This document shows positions 43,485-52,491 of a DNA stretch of 64,000 nt, piece after piece. The translations under genes were made by a program, and so were the position numbers. The stretch lies in contig JBAWWY010000002.1 in NCBI GenBank assembly GCA_037144355.1, forward strand, positions 62,001 through 126,000, given 5' to 3'. The number at the start of each line of letters is the position of its first letter. Position 1 is the first letter of the stretch. The notes beneath the pieces are model-generated. The model saw nothing but the letters and a program-made list of their open reading frames with translations. It had not been told where the DNA came from and did not search any database. Origin of the DNA: JBAWWY01 sp037144355 (GTDB taxonomy: Bacteria; Bacillota; Clostridia; Peptostreptococcales; Anaerovoracaceae).

Positions 43485-44381
43485 TCAACTTAATATCAGA
43501 TCTATTAGTCTTTCCAACTCATCCTTGGAGTAATATTCTATCTCGATTCTGCCTCGCTTCTTGCCAGACACGATTTTAACTTTAGTGCCGTATTTTTTAA
43601 TCATTTCTTCCTCTATGATCTTGATTTCCTTTGATGTTTTAACCTTTTGCGCATTCTTTTGCTTTTGTCGGTCTTTTTCCTTAGGATCCTCAAGCCTTTT
43701 GGCCATTTCCTCAACTTGTCTTACAGATAAGCCCTTCTCAACAATATTTCTTGCAATGGCAATTTGCCTTTCCTTGTTTTTCATGCCTGCAATAGCTCGA
43801 GCATGGCCTGAAGTAATGCTTCCATCTACAATAAGTTGTTGGATTTCTTCTGGAAGTTTTAACAGCCTAAGGGCGTTTGTAATATACGGGCGGCTTCGGG
43901 AAACACTTTTAGATATTTCCTCCTGGGTAAGTTTGAACGTTTCTCCCAGTTGTTGGAACGCTTTCGCTTCTTCCAGAGGGTTCAAATCTTCTCTCTGCAT
44001 ATTTTCGATTATTGCCACAATCATGTTTTCGTGCTCGTCAAGCTCTTTAACAATACACGGTATATCTTTCAGTTGCGCTTTCCTTGCTGCTCTCCATCTT
44101 CGTTCACCAGCTACAATTTCATATCCATTAGCTGCTTTTCTTACCATTATTGGCTGTATTATCCCATGCTCCTTGATTGAATCAGCAAGTTCTTCTATTT
44201 TTTCTTCTTTGAAATCCTTCCTAGGCTGATTGGGGTTCGGGGCTATGTCGTTAATATTTATGAAAATTATCGAGTTTCCTATGTTCTCTTCAACTCTTTC
44301 TTTTCCAACAATATTTATCTGCACATCATTGAAAAGCGCTTCCAAACCTCTTCCAAGTCCAGAGTTTTTAGCTGCCTTCAT
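43485..44381 (-). CDS. parB: Chromosome-partitioning protein ParB (Spo0J)
   Basis: 298 residues. Start KNSGLGRGLEALFND is typical. The CTPase/ParB domain has the box II motif GERRWRA, followed by helix-turn-helix LTQEEISKSVSRSRPYITNA and a C-terminal dimerisation domain. It binds parS sites and recruits SMC. It overlaps parA by four bases and is flanked by two parS-like sites. Confidence 0.95.
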   Translation of the reverse strand: MKAAKNSGLGRGLEALFNDVQINIVGKERVEENIGNSIIFININDIAPNPNQPRKDFKEEKIEELADSIKEHGIIQPIMVRKAANGYEIVAGERRWRAARKAQLKDIPCIVKELDEHENMIVAIIENMQREDLNPLEEAKAFQQLGETFKLTQEEISKSVSRSRPYITNALRLLKLPEEIQQLIVDGSITSGHARAIAGMKNKERQIAIARNIVEKGLSVRQVEEMAKRLEDPKEKDRQKQKNAQKVKTSKEIKIIEEEMIKKYGTKVKIVSGKKRGRIEIEYYSKDELERLIDLILS

Positions 44382-45154
44382 CGGTTTTCCTCCTCAAGCT
44401 CCAGAAATTCATCGGCAAATTCCAAATATGCCTCAGCTCCCTTTGATTTTGGATCATACGCCGTTATTGGCAAGCCGTAGCTTGGTGCTTCAGCAAGCCG
44501 TACATTCCTTGGTATGACAGTGGTAAATACTTTTTCTTTAAAATATTTCTTAACTTCCTCAACGACTTGTATGGACAAATTGGTTCTGCCGTCGAACATG
44601 CTCAATATGACACCTTGTATTTCTAAATTCTTGTTAAGATTCTGTTTTACCAGCTCAATAGTACTCATCAGCTGGCTTACCCCTTCCAAGGCATAAAACT
44701 CGCATTGTATTGGAATCAATACGCTATCCACCGCTGTAAGTGAATTGATAGTAAGCAATCCCAATGATGGAGGGCAATCGATAAATATGTAATCATACGA
44801 ATCTTTTATCAAGTCCAACGATCTTTTAAGTCTCTTCTCTCTTGCTTCCAGCTGTACTAATTCAATCTCAGCCCCAGCCAATTGAACGCTTGCGGGGATT
44901 ATATCCAAGTTTTCTATTGAAGTGTGCATGATTGCATCCTGTGGCTTTATATCATCGTCGATTAACACCTCATACATGGTATTTTTCAGACCTTTTTTAT
45001 TTATTCCCATTCCACTGGTTGTATTTCCCTGCGGATCAATATCGATTATGAGTATCTTCTTTCCCTTGAGTGCCAGGCAGGCCGCCAGATTAATATTAGT
45101 GGTAGTTTTGCCTACTCCGCCCTTTTGGTTGAATATTGCTATAGCTTTTCCCAT
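44378..45154 (-). CDS. parA: Chromosome-partitioning ATPase ParA (Soj)
   Basis: 258 residues. Deviant Walker A KGGVGKTT, Walker A' IIDIDPQGN and FIDCPPSLG are characteristic. It cooperates with ParB in origin segregation and controls DnaA. GGGG six bases before the ATG. It is the first gene of parA-parB; the terminator palindrome lies 158 bases upstream. Confidence 0.95.
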   Translation of the reverse strand: MGKAIAIFNQKGGVGKTTTNINLAACLALKGKKILIIDIDPQGNTTSGMGINKKGLKNTMYEVLIDDDIKPQDAIMHTSIENLDIIPASVQLAGAEIELVQLEAREKRLKRSLDLIKDSYDYIFIDCPPSLGLLTINSLTAVDSVLIPIQCEFYALEGVSQLMSTIELVKQNLNKNLEIQGVILSMFDGRTNLSIQVVEEVKKYFKEKVFTTVIPRNVRLAEAPSYGLPITAYDPKSKGAEAYLEFADEFLELEEENR

Positions 45155-45312
45155 GTTTTACCCCACTTTGTCTAAATTTGAATCCGCTTTATGTATATTC
45201 GGGTTTTATTTATTATAATCTACTTTTTAATTTGTTTTATGGAATATATTATATAGTATTTTTTTTGTTTTCTCTATAGATTCTATCAAATTAATAATCT
45301 AATAAATGAAAT

Positions 45313-45348
45313 AAAAAGCGAATGTTTCACATGAAACATTCGCTTTTT
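45313..45348. terminator. parS: Near-perfect palindrome: terminator containing a parS site
   Basis: Arms of 17 bases (AAAAAGCGAATGTTTCA and its exact complement) surround a central CA. The 16-base centre, TGTTTCACATGAAACA (45323-45338), is the inverse of the other parS-like site. The stem ends in T runs on both strands. It can thus end the mnmE-mnmG-rsmG transcript and also bind ParB. Confidence 0.85.
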
Positions 45349-45399
45349 TCTCTGCGCAATGTGTAAATTCTTTGTGTTCTATGGTTTCTGGGCCGCCCC

Positions 45400-46140
45400 T
45401 TAGGCAAGTTGATTTTTAATGGGTTCCTTTTGCGGTAGTCCAGCTTTTCTTGGATAAGTGTCTGGGGTAGGAGAAACCTTTTCTATAATTATGAGTTTGT
45501 GGTTAATTTCCTCTTTTTGCTCCTGGCTGTTTAGGAAATCTACTACCGCGGCAACTTTCCCGCCCATTTCTTCAATGGCTTTTAAGCTTTCTCTAAGCTC
45601 TTCGTCAATATCGCTTCCTTTATATGCTATAAAATAGCCACCTTGCCTTACCAGAGGAATACAGTACTCCGAAAGAACGGCAAGTTTTGCCACAGCCCTT
45701 GATACGCAAAGATCATAAGCTTCCCTGTCTCTTTTATTTCTGCCAAAATCTTCGGCTCTACTGTGTACTAGAATGACATTTTTCAATTCAAGTTTTTCTA
45801 CAATATCTTTTATTATATTGATTTTCTTGGAAAGAGAATCTACAAGTGTGAATTTCTTATGTGGGAAAAGGATAGCTAGAGGGATCCCTGGGAAACCCGC
45901 ACCTGTTCCTATATCAACAATTTTTTTCGCATCTTTGAACAAATCTTCTCGAGCACACATAATTGAATCCACAAAATGTTTGAGAATGAATTCATCCTCG
46001 TCCTTGATTGATGTCAAGTTAACACTCTCATTCCACTTTAAAACTAGTTCCATATATATGGCAAATTTGTTTATTTGCTCCTCCGTATACTTTATTTCCA
46101 TACTATCCAGGGCTTTTTCCAAGATTTGCATCTTATGCAT
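45400..46140 (-). CDS. rsmG: 16S rRNA (guanine527-N7)-methyltransferase RsmG (GidB)
   Basis: 246 residues. SAM-binding motif I DIGTGAGFPGIPLAI and the motif SRAVAKLAVLSEYC are characteristic. It methylates G527 of 16S rRNA. It overlaps the end of mnmG by eight bases. The run ends with the palindrome terminator. A short C-terminal tail rich in Lys/Pro follows. Confidence 0.95.
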   Translation of the reverse strand: MHKMQILEKALDSMEIKYTEEQINKFAIYMELVLKWNESVNLTSIKDEDEFILKHFVDSIMCAREDLFKDAKKIVDIGTGAGFPGIPLAILFPHKKFTLVDSLSKKINIIKDIVEKLELKNVILVHSRAEDFGRNKRDREAYDLCVSRAVAKLAVLSEYCIPLVRQGGYFIAYKGSDIDEELRESLKAIEEMGGKVAAVVDFLNSQEQKEEINHKLIIIEKVSPTPDTYPRKAGLPQKEPIKNQLA

Positions 46141-48031
46141 TTTTCTTTCTCCTTTCCTTTTCTAGATGAACTAAAAGAACGTTTATGTCCGCTGGAGAAA
46201 CCCCTGATATCCTGGATGCCTGGCCCACGGAAATTGGTTTTAGTTTTTGCAGCTTTTGAGTGGCCTCTATCCTTAAGCCACTTACGTTTTCATAGTCAAA
46301 ATTCTCATCTAGCCTTTTATTTTCAAGTTTTTTAAACTTTTCAATAAGCAATAGCTGTTTTTTTATGTAACCTTCGTATTTTATTTGCACTTCCAATTGG
46401 GCTTCCTCATGTTCAGACATGTATGGCCTATCTGGATCTATTTCCCCAAGACTTTTATATGTTAGTTCTGGTCTTTTTATTAGCTCCTGAAGGCTGGTCT
46501 TTTCCACCAGCAAGCTGCTTCCATATTTTTCCATATATTCGTTGGCTTCTGTTGGCCCAACCTGTTTTTTCTTTAGTCTTAAAAGTTCCTTTTCGACCTT
46601 ATTCTTGCTATTTAAGAATCTGCCATGCCTTTCTTCTGTAGCAAGTCCTATTTCAAATGATTTTTCAGTCAATCTCAAGTCTGCATTATCCTGCCTTAGG
46701 ACCAATCTATATTCAGCTCGTGACGTCATGATTCTATATGGCTCATTGGTGCCTTTAGTTGTCAGATCGTCTATTAACACTCCGATATAAGCTTCCGACC
46801 TATCTAGGATGAAGGGCTCTAAACCCTTTATTTTCAATGCTGCATTTATTCCAGCTATCAATCCTTGTGCAGCGGCTTCTTCGTAGCCTGAGCTGCCGTT
46901 GAATTGTCCCGCGCAATACAGGTTCTCTATTATTCTGTGTTCTAAAGTCATTTTAAGTTCAGTTGGGTCGATGCAATCGTATTCTATTGCATAAGCAGGT
47001 CTCACTATCTTTGCATTTTCCAGTCCTGGGATAGTTTGATAAAATTCTATCTGAACGTCTTCTGGCATGCTGGAAGACATCCCTTGAATATAAACCTCAT
47101 CCGTGTCCAGCCCTTCAGGTTCGATAAAAAGCTGATGCCTTTCCTTGTCTTTGAATCTATTTACTTTGTCTTCTATGGATGGGCAATATCTTGGTCCAAC
47201 ACCTTCAATCTGGCCTCCGAACAAGGCTGATTTGTGAAGATTATTTCTTATGACTTCATGTGTCTGCTGGTTTGTATAGGTAAGCCAGCATGATTCCTGC
47301 TTTCTTGAAAGATCATCGTTCATAAATGAAAAAGGGACTATCTTTTCGTCTCCAGGCTGTTCAATCATCTTTTCATAGTTAAGTGATTTTCCATCAGCCC
47401 TTGCTGGTGTGCCCGTTTTAAATCTTCTCAAATTGATTCCACTTACTAGCAATCTGCTAGAAAGCTCCTTTGCTGACGAAAGACCATTTGGTCCACTTTC
47501 ATAGGACCATTCTCCGATAAATATTTTCGCTTTCAAATATGTTCCTGTTGCCAGAATAACAGCTTTGCCCAGATAATCCGCTCCTGTCTTTAGCGAGACT
47601 CCCCTTACTTTGCTGTTTTTCATTATAAGATCTACTACCTCTCCCTGCTTAATATCCAGGTTTGCCTGTTTCTCCAGCGTCTTCTTCATTTCCGTATGAT
47701 ATTGCTGTTTATCTGCTTGTGCCCGTAACGAATGAACCGCCGGCCCTTTTGCAGTGTTTAGCATTTTACTTTGAATAAATGATTTATCAATGTTGATTCC
47801 CATCTCTCCGCCAAGTGCGTCGATTTCCCTCACCAGATGACCTTTTCCCGTCCCTCCAATAGATGGATTGCAAGCCATCATTGCTATCGACTCCAGATTG
47901 ATTGATAGGATTAATGTCTTTAGACCCATTCGCGCAGCAGAAAGTGCGGCTTCACAGCCTGCATGGCCGGCGCCAACTACTATCACATCGTATTCATCAA
48001 CTGTAAAACGTTGTTTGGATTCCTTTTGCAA
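46133..48031 (-). CDS. mnmG: tRNA uridine 5-carboxymethylaminomethyl modification enzyme MnmG (GidA)
   Basis: 632 residues. The FAD site VVGAGHAGCEAALSAARMG opens the protein, and CNPSIGGTGKGHLVREIDAL is a family signature; the conserved cysteine pair lies around YCPSIEDK and the C-terminal helical domain binds tRNA. It works with MnmE at the wobble U34. Start codon TTG 48031, with GGAGA five bases upstream. It lies 25 bases after mnmE. Confidence 0.95.
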   Translation of the reverse strand: MQKESKQRFTVDEYDVIVVGAGHAGCEAALSAARMGLKTLILSINLESIAMMACNPSIGGTGKGHLVREIDALGGEMGINIDKSFIQSKMLNTAKGPAVHSLRAQADKQQYHTEMKKTLEKQANLDIKQGEVVDLIMKNSKVRGVSLKTGADYLGKAVILATGTYLKAKIFIGEWSYESGPNGLSSAKELSSRLLVSGINLRRFKTGTPARADGKSLNYEKMIEQPGDEKIVPFSFMNDDLSRKQESCWLTYTNQQTHEVIRNNLHKSALFGGQIEGVGPRYCPSIEDKVNRFKDKERHQLFIEPEGLDTDEVYIQGMSSSMPEDVQIEFYQTIPGLENAKIVRPAYAIEYDCIDPTELKMTLEHRIIENLYCAGQFNGSSGYEEAAAQGLIAGINAALKIKGLEPFILDRSEAYIGVLIDDLTTKGTNEPYRIMTSRAEYRLVLRQDNADLRLTEKSFEIGLATEERHGRFLNSKNKVEKELLRLKKKQVGPTEANEYMEKYGSSLLVEKTSLQELIKRPELTYKSLGEIDPDRPYMSEHEEAQLEVQIKYEGYIKKQLLLIEKFKKLENKRLDENFDYENVSGLRIEATQKLQKLKPISVGQASRISGVSPADINVLLVHLEKERRKKNA

Positions 48032-48056
48032 CTTGTCTCCTTAAATCTTTTCTGAT

Positions 48057-49577
48057 TTATTTCCCTAGGCAGAATCTTGAAAAAACTTGATCAATAATGT
48101 TTTCAGAAATCGTTTCTCCTATTATCTCGCCCAGCAATTCCCAAGCCTTTTTTATATCAACTTCTATGAAATCAAGAGCCTCACCCTTGATTGTCATAGC
48201 CAGTGCTTCTTCGACTGCTTCTTTCGACTCTTCCAGCAATATTTTATGACGTGTATTTGTAATCAGCATGCTTTCGTCTTGCTTTACCTTGCCGGAAAAA
48301 ACGTAGTCTACAATTGCATCCTCCAGCTCTTTCAGTCCAACATTCTTGTTGATGGCTGTTCTTATAATTCGGGCTCCTGGCACTAGACCAATAATATATT
48401 CGTTGGACAGTTCCTGCCCAAGATCTATTTTATTCAACAAAACAATAGTTTTCTTATTTTTTATCTGCTCTATTATATATTTATCCTCATCCGATATTAT
48501 TGCCGAAGCGTTTAGTACCAGTATTATCAAGTCGGCTCTTTCATATGATTCCTTGCTCTTCTTTATTCCTATCTTCTCAATTTCATCATGAGTCTCCCTA
48601 ATGCCAGCGGTATCGATAAGTTTTATTGGGATTTGATGAACATTGATTATCTCTTCGATGGTATCCCTGGTTGTTCCTGGAATTTCGGTCACTATAGCCC
48701 TATTTTCTCTAAGCAGTGCATTCATAAGTGAAGATTTTCCAACATTGGGTTTCCCAATTATGGCAGTACTTAATCCTTCTTTGATTATTTTCCCTGCTTC
48801 GCATGTAGCTAGCAGTTCGTCTATCGCATCTTCTATTGACATTAGGCTATGGGACAGAATCTTATAGGAAATCTCTTCTACATCGGAGTCTGGATAATCT
48901 ATATTGACAATAATATGTGCCAGCGTTTCAAGTATTTTGTCTCTTATTGAAGAAATCTTAGATGACAATCCACCCTCAAGCTGTGAAAGCGCAATGGAAT
49001 AACCCTTTTCCGTCTTTGCCTTTACTAAGTCTACTACAGCCTCGGCCTGGGCCAGATCAATTCTGCCGTTCAAGAAGCCTCTTTTAGTGAATTCTCCTCG
49101 CTCTGCCAGCCTTGCGCCTGATCTTAACACAAGTTCCAGGGTTTTCTTAAGAGCTATGATGCTTCCGTGACAATATATTTCACCAACATCTTCCCGTGTA
49201 TATGAACTTTCTGAATTCATAAACGCGACCAGCACCTCGTCAATTATTTCTTTATCTTTTCGATCCAATATATATCCATAAATCAGCTTTCTGTTTTCAA
49301 ATTTATTGTATCCACCAGAAACCTGCTCATTTTCTGCATAATCTGCTTCATTTTTTTCATTTTTTTCATTGTTTCCGCTGTTGTATGTGTCTTGACTATT
49401 TCTCTGATCATCAAAGCCGCTTTTCTGTTTGAAATGTTTAAAAAATTCAGTCTTCTGGGATGGCGAAACAAAGACATTTCTGAGTATTTCCAACGTCTTT
49501 TCCCCGCTTATCCTTATTATTCCAATTCCGCCTTCTCCTAAAGGAGTGGCTATGGCTGCAATTGTATCGTCAAACAT
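48057..49577 (-). CDS. mnmE: tRNA modification GTPase MnmE (TrmE) with N-domain insertion
   Basis: 506 residues, about 45 longer than usual. The N-terminal folate-binding domain (1-165) contains an insertion at about residues 51-96, highly acidic and Asn-rich (QRNSQDTYNSGNNEKNEKN). The GTPase (about 260-430) has G1 GKPNVGKSS, DTAGIRE and NKIDL, and the C-terminus ends in FCLGK with the catalytic cysteine. The start is ATG 49577, because AAGGTGAG stands four bases before it; a GTG nine bases earlier lies in the ribosome site. A hairpin terminator separates it from jag. Confidence 0.93.
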   Translation of the reverse strand: MFDDTIAAIATPLGEGGIGIIRISGEKTLEILRNVFVSPSQKTEFFKHFKQKSGFDDQRNSQDTYNSGNNEKNEKNEADYAENEQVSGGYNKFENRKLIYGYILDRKDKEIIDEVLVAFMNSESSYTREDVGEIYCHGSIIALKKTLELVLRSGARLAERGEFTKRGFLNGRIDLAQAEAVVDLVKAKTEKGYSIALSQLEGGLSSKISSIRDKILETLAHIIVNIDYPDSDVEEISYKILSHSLMSIEDAIDELLATCEAGKIIKEGLSTAIIGKPNVGKSSLMNALLRENRAIVTEIPGTTRDTIEEIINVHQIPIKLIDTAGIRETHDEIEKIGIKKSKESYERADLIILVLNASAIISDEDKYIIEQIKNKKTIVLLNKIDLGQELSNEYIIGLVPGARIIRTAINKNVGLKELEDAIVDYVFSGKVKQDESMLITNTRHKILLEESKEAVEEALAMTIKGEALDFIEVDIKKAWELLGEIIGETISENIIDQVFSRFCLGK

Positions 49578-49610
49578 AAAACTCACCTTTATAAAAACTC
49601 ATCTTTATAA

Positions 49611-49640
49611 AAATAACCTGTGAGGATTCACAGGTTATTT
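49611..49640 (-). terminator. Rho-independent terminator after jag
   Basis: A 13-bp stem AAATAACCTGTGA (49611-49623) and TCACAGGTTATTT (49628-49640) with a four-base loop. On the minus strand a T-rich run follows, so it ends the rpmH-rnpA-yidD-yidC-jag transcript before mnmE. Confidence 0.88.
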
Positions 49641-49660
49641 GATCACACATGTATGCAAAA

Positions 49661-50548
49661 TTATTTCTGCTCGATTATAACTCTTCTGTATGGTTCTTCC
49701 CCTTCACTTCTAGTAGTTACATGGTTGTGGTTTTGGAGTGTCGCATGAATTACTTTTCTTTCATAAGGGTTCATTGGTTCAAGCCTAACACTTTTACCAG
49801 ATTTAACAACCTTGTCTGATAATCTGTTTGCCAGCAATTCCAAGGTCTTTTCTCTCTTTTCCCTATAATTTTCAGCATTTACAATTACTCTAACGTGTTT
49901 TTCCTTGCCTTTATTTACAACAAGTCCAGTCAGATATTGCACAGAGTCCAAAGTTTGCCCTCTCTTACCGATGATAGTTCCTGAATCCTTGCCTTCAATG
50001 TTCACGTAGACAATATCTTCTCCCGTGTATACTTTGATTTCAAGATCTATTCCCATATTGGTTGTCATTTCCTTGAGAAATTTCTCTGCATCGCTGCCAG
50101 TTACTTCTTCAAGTTCCGCCAATACGATTGGCTTTCTTTCTTCTCTCTTTGTCTTGTCATAAGGCTTGCTTTTAAACTCAGGTTTGCTTTCCGGTCTTAT
50201 GTTTTCTCTTCTAGGCGTATACGCTTCGGCTCTATTGGTCCTTTGCGGTTCAAATTTTGCTTCTTGCTTTCTTTCCTGAATCAATGGCTTTGCCTCTTCA
50301 ACTTTGACCTTGGCCTCAACATTGATCTTTGGTTCAAAGCTAACTTTGCTCGCTGCGTTGTTCCTATTGCTGTCGAATTTCTTCTTTTCTACACGGACTT
50401 TCGCAAGTTTGGAACCAATTCCCAGAAATCCTTTTGATGGTTCCTCTAAAACAATTACATCAACTTCGTCAATTTTTAAATCTAAATCCTTAAGAGCTAG
50501 TTTCGTAGCATCTTCTATGTCTTTTCCGTATTTTTCTGAAAAATCCAT
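49661..50548 (-). CDS. jag: RNA-binding protein Jag/KhpB (EloR-like)
   Basis: 295 residues. The Jag_N domain (about 1-50, DFSEKYGKDIEDATKLAL) is followed by a low-complexity Lys/Glu linker (~55-145), a KH domain (~150-225, GTIIGKRGQTLDSVQYL, the GxxG loop) and an R3H domain (RLEPMNPYERKVIHATLQ). It binds RNA with KhpA and influences cell elongation. It is downstream of yidC as is usual. Confidence 0.94.
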   Translation of the reverse strand: MDFSEKYGKDIEDATKLALKDLDLKIDEVDVIVLEEPSKGFLGIGSKLAKVRVEKKKFDSNRNNAASKVSFEPKINVEAKVKVEEAKPLIQERKQEAKFEPQRTNRAEAYTPRRENIRPESKPEFKSKPYDKTKREERKPIVLAELEEVTGSDAEKFLKEMTTNMGIDLEIKVYTGEDIVYVNIEGKDSGTIIGKRGQTLDSVQYLTGLVVNKGKEKHVRVIVNAENYREKREKTLELLANRLSDKVVKSGKSVRLEPMNPYERKVIHATLQNHNHVTTRSEGEEPYRRVIIEQK

Positions 50549-50584
50549 ATTTTATTTCCTCCTTGGGAAGCTTTAGCTTATTAA

Positions 50585-51307
50585 TTATTTTTTTGTATCC
50601 TTGTTTGCCTCTTGGTTGGCCTGTTTGTTCGTTTCTTTGTTGGCTGCTTTTTTCTTCAAATTTTCTTTCCATTTGTTAAGAGCCATCGTCTGGAAAATTT
50701 GTACAAATGTTCCGATAAACCAGTATAGAGACAAACCAGCTGGGAAGGATCTACCCCACCAAACAATCATTATCGGAAATACATATTTCATCATTACCAT
50801 TGTTGGATTGCCGGCCATCTGCGGATTAGTCTGGGTCTGAGAAAAAGAGATATAAGTCGTAATACCAGCGAGTATGGGAAGTACCCATAGGTCAGGCTGG
50901 CTTAAATCTGGAATCCACAAGAAATTTTCATGAATTGCCATCAGCATTGATGGATTGTCTATATAGTGTACCGGGTTTCTAAGCAACGAGAATAAGCCAA
51001 TGATGATTGGCATTTGGATAACTAGTGGAAGGCATCCTCTTGCAGGATTTACTTTTTCTTCCTTGTATAGTTCCATCATCTTGGCATTCAAGGTTTCTTT
51101 ATCACCGGCGTATTTTGCTTGGATTTCCTTGATTTTTGGTTGTACATCCTGCAGTTTTGAAGAATGCTTTATTTGATCTGCGTAGAGTGGAAAAAGAAAT
51201 CCCCTAACGATGAAAGTGAATACAATAAGTGTTATTCCATAATTCCCAATAAAACTATATAAAGCAAACAAGAGCTGCCCTAATGGCTGTGCGATTATAC
51301 CTGTCAT
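50585..51307 (-). CDS. yidC: Membrane protein insertase YidC/Oxa1
   Basis: 240 residues. The Oxa1 core has about five membrane segments; FTFIVRGFLFPL contains the conserved hydrophilic-groove Arg, and RGCLPLVIQMPIIIGLFSLL is the family signature. The N-terminus has no lipobox cysteine, unlike Bacillus SpoIIIJ. The Lys/Asn-rich tail (KKKAANKETNKQANQEA) may contact ribosomes. AGGAGG precedes the ATG. Confidence 0.95.
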   Translation of the reverse strand: MTGIIAQPLGQLLFALYSFIGNYGITLIVFTFIVRGFLFPLYADQIKHSSKLQDVQPKIKEIQAKYAGDKETLNAKMMELYKEEKVNPARGCLPLVIQMPIIIGLFSLLRNPVHYIDNPSMLMAIHENFLWIPDLSQPDLWVLPILAGITTYISFSQTQTNPQMAGNPTMVMMKYVFPIMIVWWGRSFPAGLSLYWFIGTFVQIFQTMALNKWKENLKKKAANKETNKQANQEANKDTKK

Positions 51308-51327
51308 TCAGTTCCTCCTAATATTTA

Positions 51328-51537
51328 TTATTTCAACGGATCATAACCACCTGGATGGAAAGGATGACATTTCAGTATCCTTTTTGATCCTAAAAATACC
51401 CCTTTAATAAGCCCATACTTTTCAATTGCCAAAATAGTGTATTGCGAACATGTCGGATAGAACCTACATGACTTTGGTAAAAGTGGGGAAATTATAATTT
51501 GATAACCTCTGATAAGGAGTATGATTATTTTTTTCAA
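51328..51537 (-). CDS. yidD: Membrane protein insertion factor YidD
   Basis: 69 residues, the usual size. LIRGYQIIISPLLPKSCRFY, then PTCSQYTILAIEKYG, is the family signature with conserved cysteines. Start TTG at 51537; no strong ribosome site is visible, so its translation may be coupled to rnpA. It promotes efficient insertion with YidC. Confidence 0.95.
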   Translation of the reverse strand: MKKIIILLIRGYQIIISPLLPKSCRFYPTCSQYTILAIEKYGLIKGVFLGSKRILKCHPFHPGGYDPLK

Positions 51538-51595
51538 TTTTATTCTCTTTTACTGTTCTTTGACATTTTTCTAAATTACTGTTCTTTTCATAATT

Positions 51596-51928
51596 TTAAA
51601 TAAGTTTAGTTCTTTTCAATGCGGCCTCAATAGATTTTTTAACCTCGCCGCACTTAGTCCCATTAATGGTATTCCTCGCTATAAAAATCAAATCGTAACC
51701 TAAAGGAATGTTATCTTTAAAACATCTATAGCTTTCTTTCATTAGTCTTCTTGATCTGTTTCTCTGAACGCTTTTCCCGACTTTTTTGCTAGCAAGGAAA
51801 GCTACTCTATTATAGCCTAAATTATTTCTTTTGAAAAAGATCACAACATACTTATCGCCTACCGATTTCCCCCTGTTATAAATAGAAGAAAAATCTTTCT
51901 TGTTTCTCAATACTCCAGGCTTTAACAT
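51596..51928 (-). CDS. rnpA: Ribonuclease P protein component
   Basis: 110 residues. The signature KVGKSVQRNRSRRLMKESYR (RNR box) is complete, and the N-terminus LKPGVLRNKKDFSSIYNRGK is typical. It binds RNase P RNA for 5' tRNA maturation. It follows rpmH by 41 bases. Confidence 0.96.
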   Translation of the reverse strand: MLKPGVLRNKKDFSSIYNRGKSVGDKYVVIFFKRNNLGYNRVAFLASKKVGKSVQRNRSRRLMKESYRCFKDNIPLGYDLIFIARNTINGTKCGEVKKSIEAALKRTKLI

Positions 51929-51969
51929 TGTACATCCTCTTTAAATAAAAAGACCACTTTGAGCGGTCT

Positions 51970-52104
51970 CTATGCTGTTAGTTTTTTTCTTCCTCTTGTT
52001 CTTCTTCTTTTCAAAACATTTCTACCGTTTTTTGTACTCATTCTTTTTCTGAATCCATGTTCTTTGCTTCTTTGCCTTACTTTGGGCTGTAATGTTTGTT
52101 TCAC
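51970..52104 (-). CDS. rpmH: 50S ribosomal protein L34
   Basis: 44 residues; short and basic. It starts with GTG at 52104, seven bases after AGGAGG, and reads KQTLQPKVRQRSKEHGFRKR, then MSTKNGRNVLKRRRTRGRK, almost identical in pattern to other L34 proteins. It is the first gene of the rpmH-rnpA-yidD-yidC-jag operon. It directly follows the oriC region, with a consensus promoter. Confidence 0.97.
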   Translation of the reverse strand: MKQTLQPKVRQRSKEHGFRKRMSTKNGRNVLKRRRTRGRKKLTA

Positions 52105-52169
52105 TTTGACACCTCCTACTTTTAATCTGTGTATATCTCAAGGATTTTATTCCATTATACCGCCTTGTT

Positions 52170-52198
52170 ATTATACATTTAGTGACTTTTACTGTCAA
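52170..52198 (-). promoter_or_regulatory. Consensus sigma-A promoter of rpmH
   Basis: Read leftward: -35 TTGACA (52193-52198), a spacer of 17 bases and -10 TATAAT (52170-52175). Both boxes are perfect, as expected for a ribosomal protein operon. Confidence 0.92.
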
Positions 52199-52271
52199 CA
52201 TTTTTATGCCTTCAAGAAAATATAATTATTTAAACGCAAGTAATGAAGCCATGTTGAAAAGTTGAAAAAAG

Positions 52272-52346
52272 TTATCAACAAGTTGTGAATAACCCTTGCA
52301 AAAATTATTTTTCACGTATTCCAATATTTCACTTGCCTGTGGATAA
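52272..52346. other. oriC: oriC, first DnaA-box cluster (rpmH-dnaA gap)
   Basis: DnaA boxes at 52272-52280 (TTATCAACA, one mismatch), 52284-52292 (TGTGAATAA, a perfect inverse of TTATTCACA) and 52338-52346 (TGTGGATAA, perfect inverse of TTATCCACA). They lie in the ~390-base gap between rpmH and dnaA. The rest of the gap holds the two divergent promoters. Confidence 0.85.
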
Positions 52347-52405
52347 GTATCTTTGTTATTATGTACTAGCAAACACAAATTTTACTTGCTCTCACCAAAT
52401 TTGTA

Positions 52406-52433
52406 AAGACAATTGGCGTTGAACTTTTATAAT
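52406..52433 (+). promoter_or_regulatory. Predicted promoter of dnaA
   Basis: -35 AAGACA (52406-52411), spacer 16 bases, -10 TATAAT (52428-52433); the leader is about 55 bases. DnaA boxes upstream suggest autoregulation. Confidence 0.6.
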
Positions 52434-52491
52434 AAAAGCGCAAATCTTGGTTTTTTAGATATCTGCTACATGCTAGAATGGGGAAAAATCT

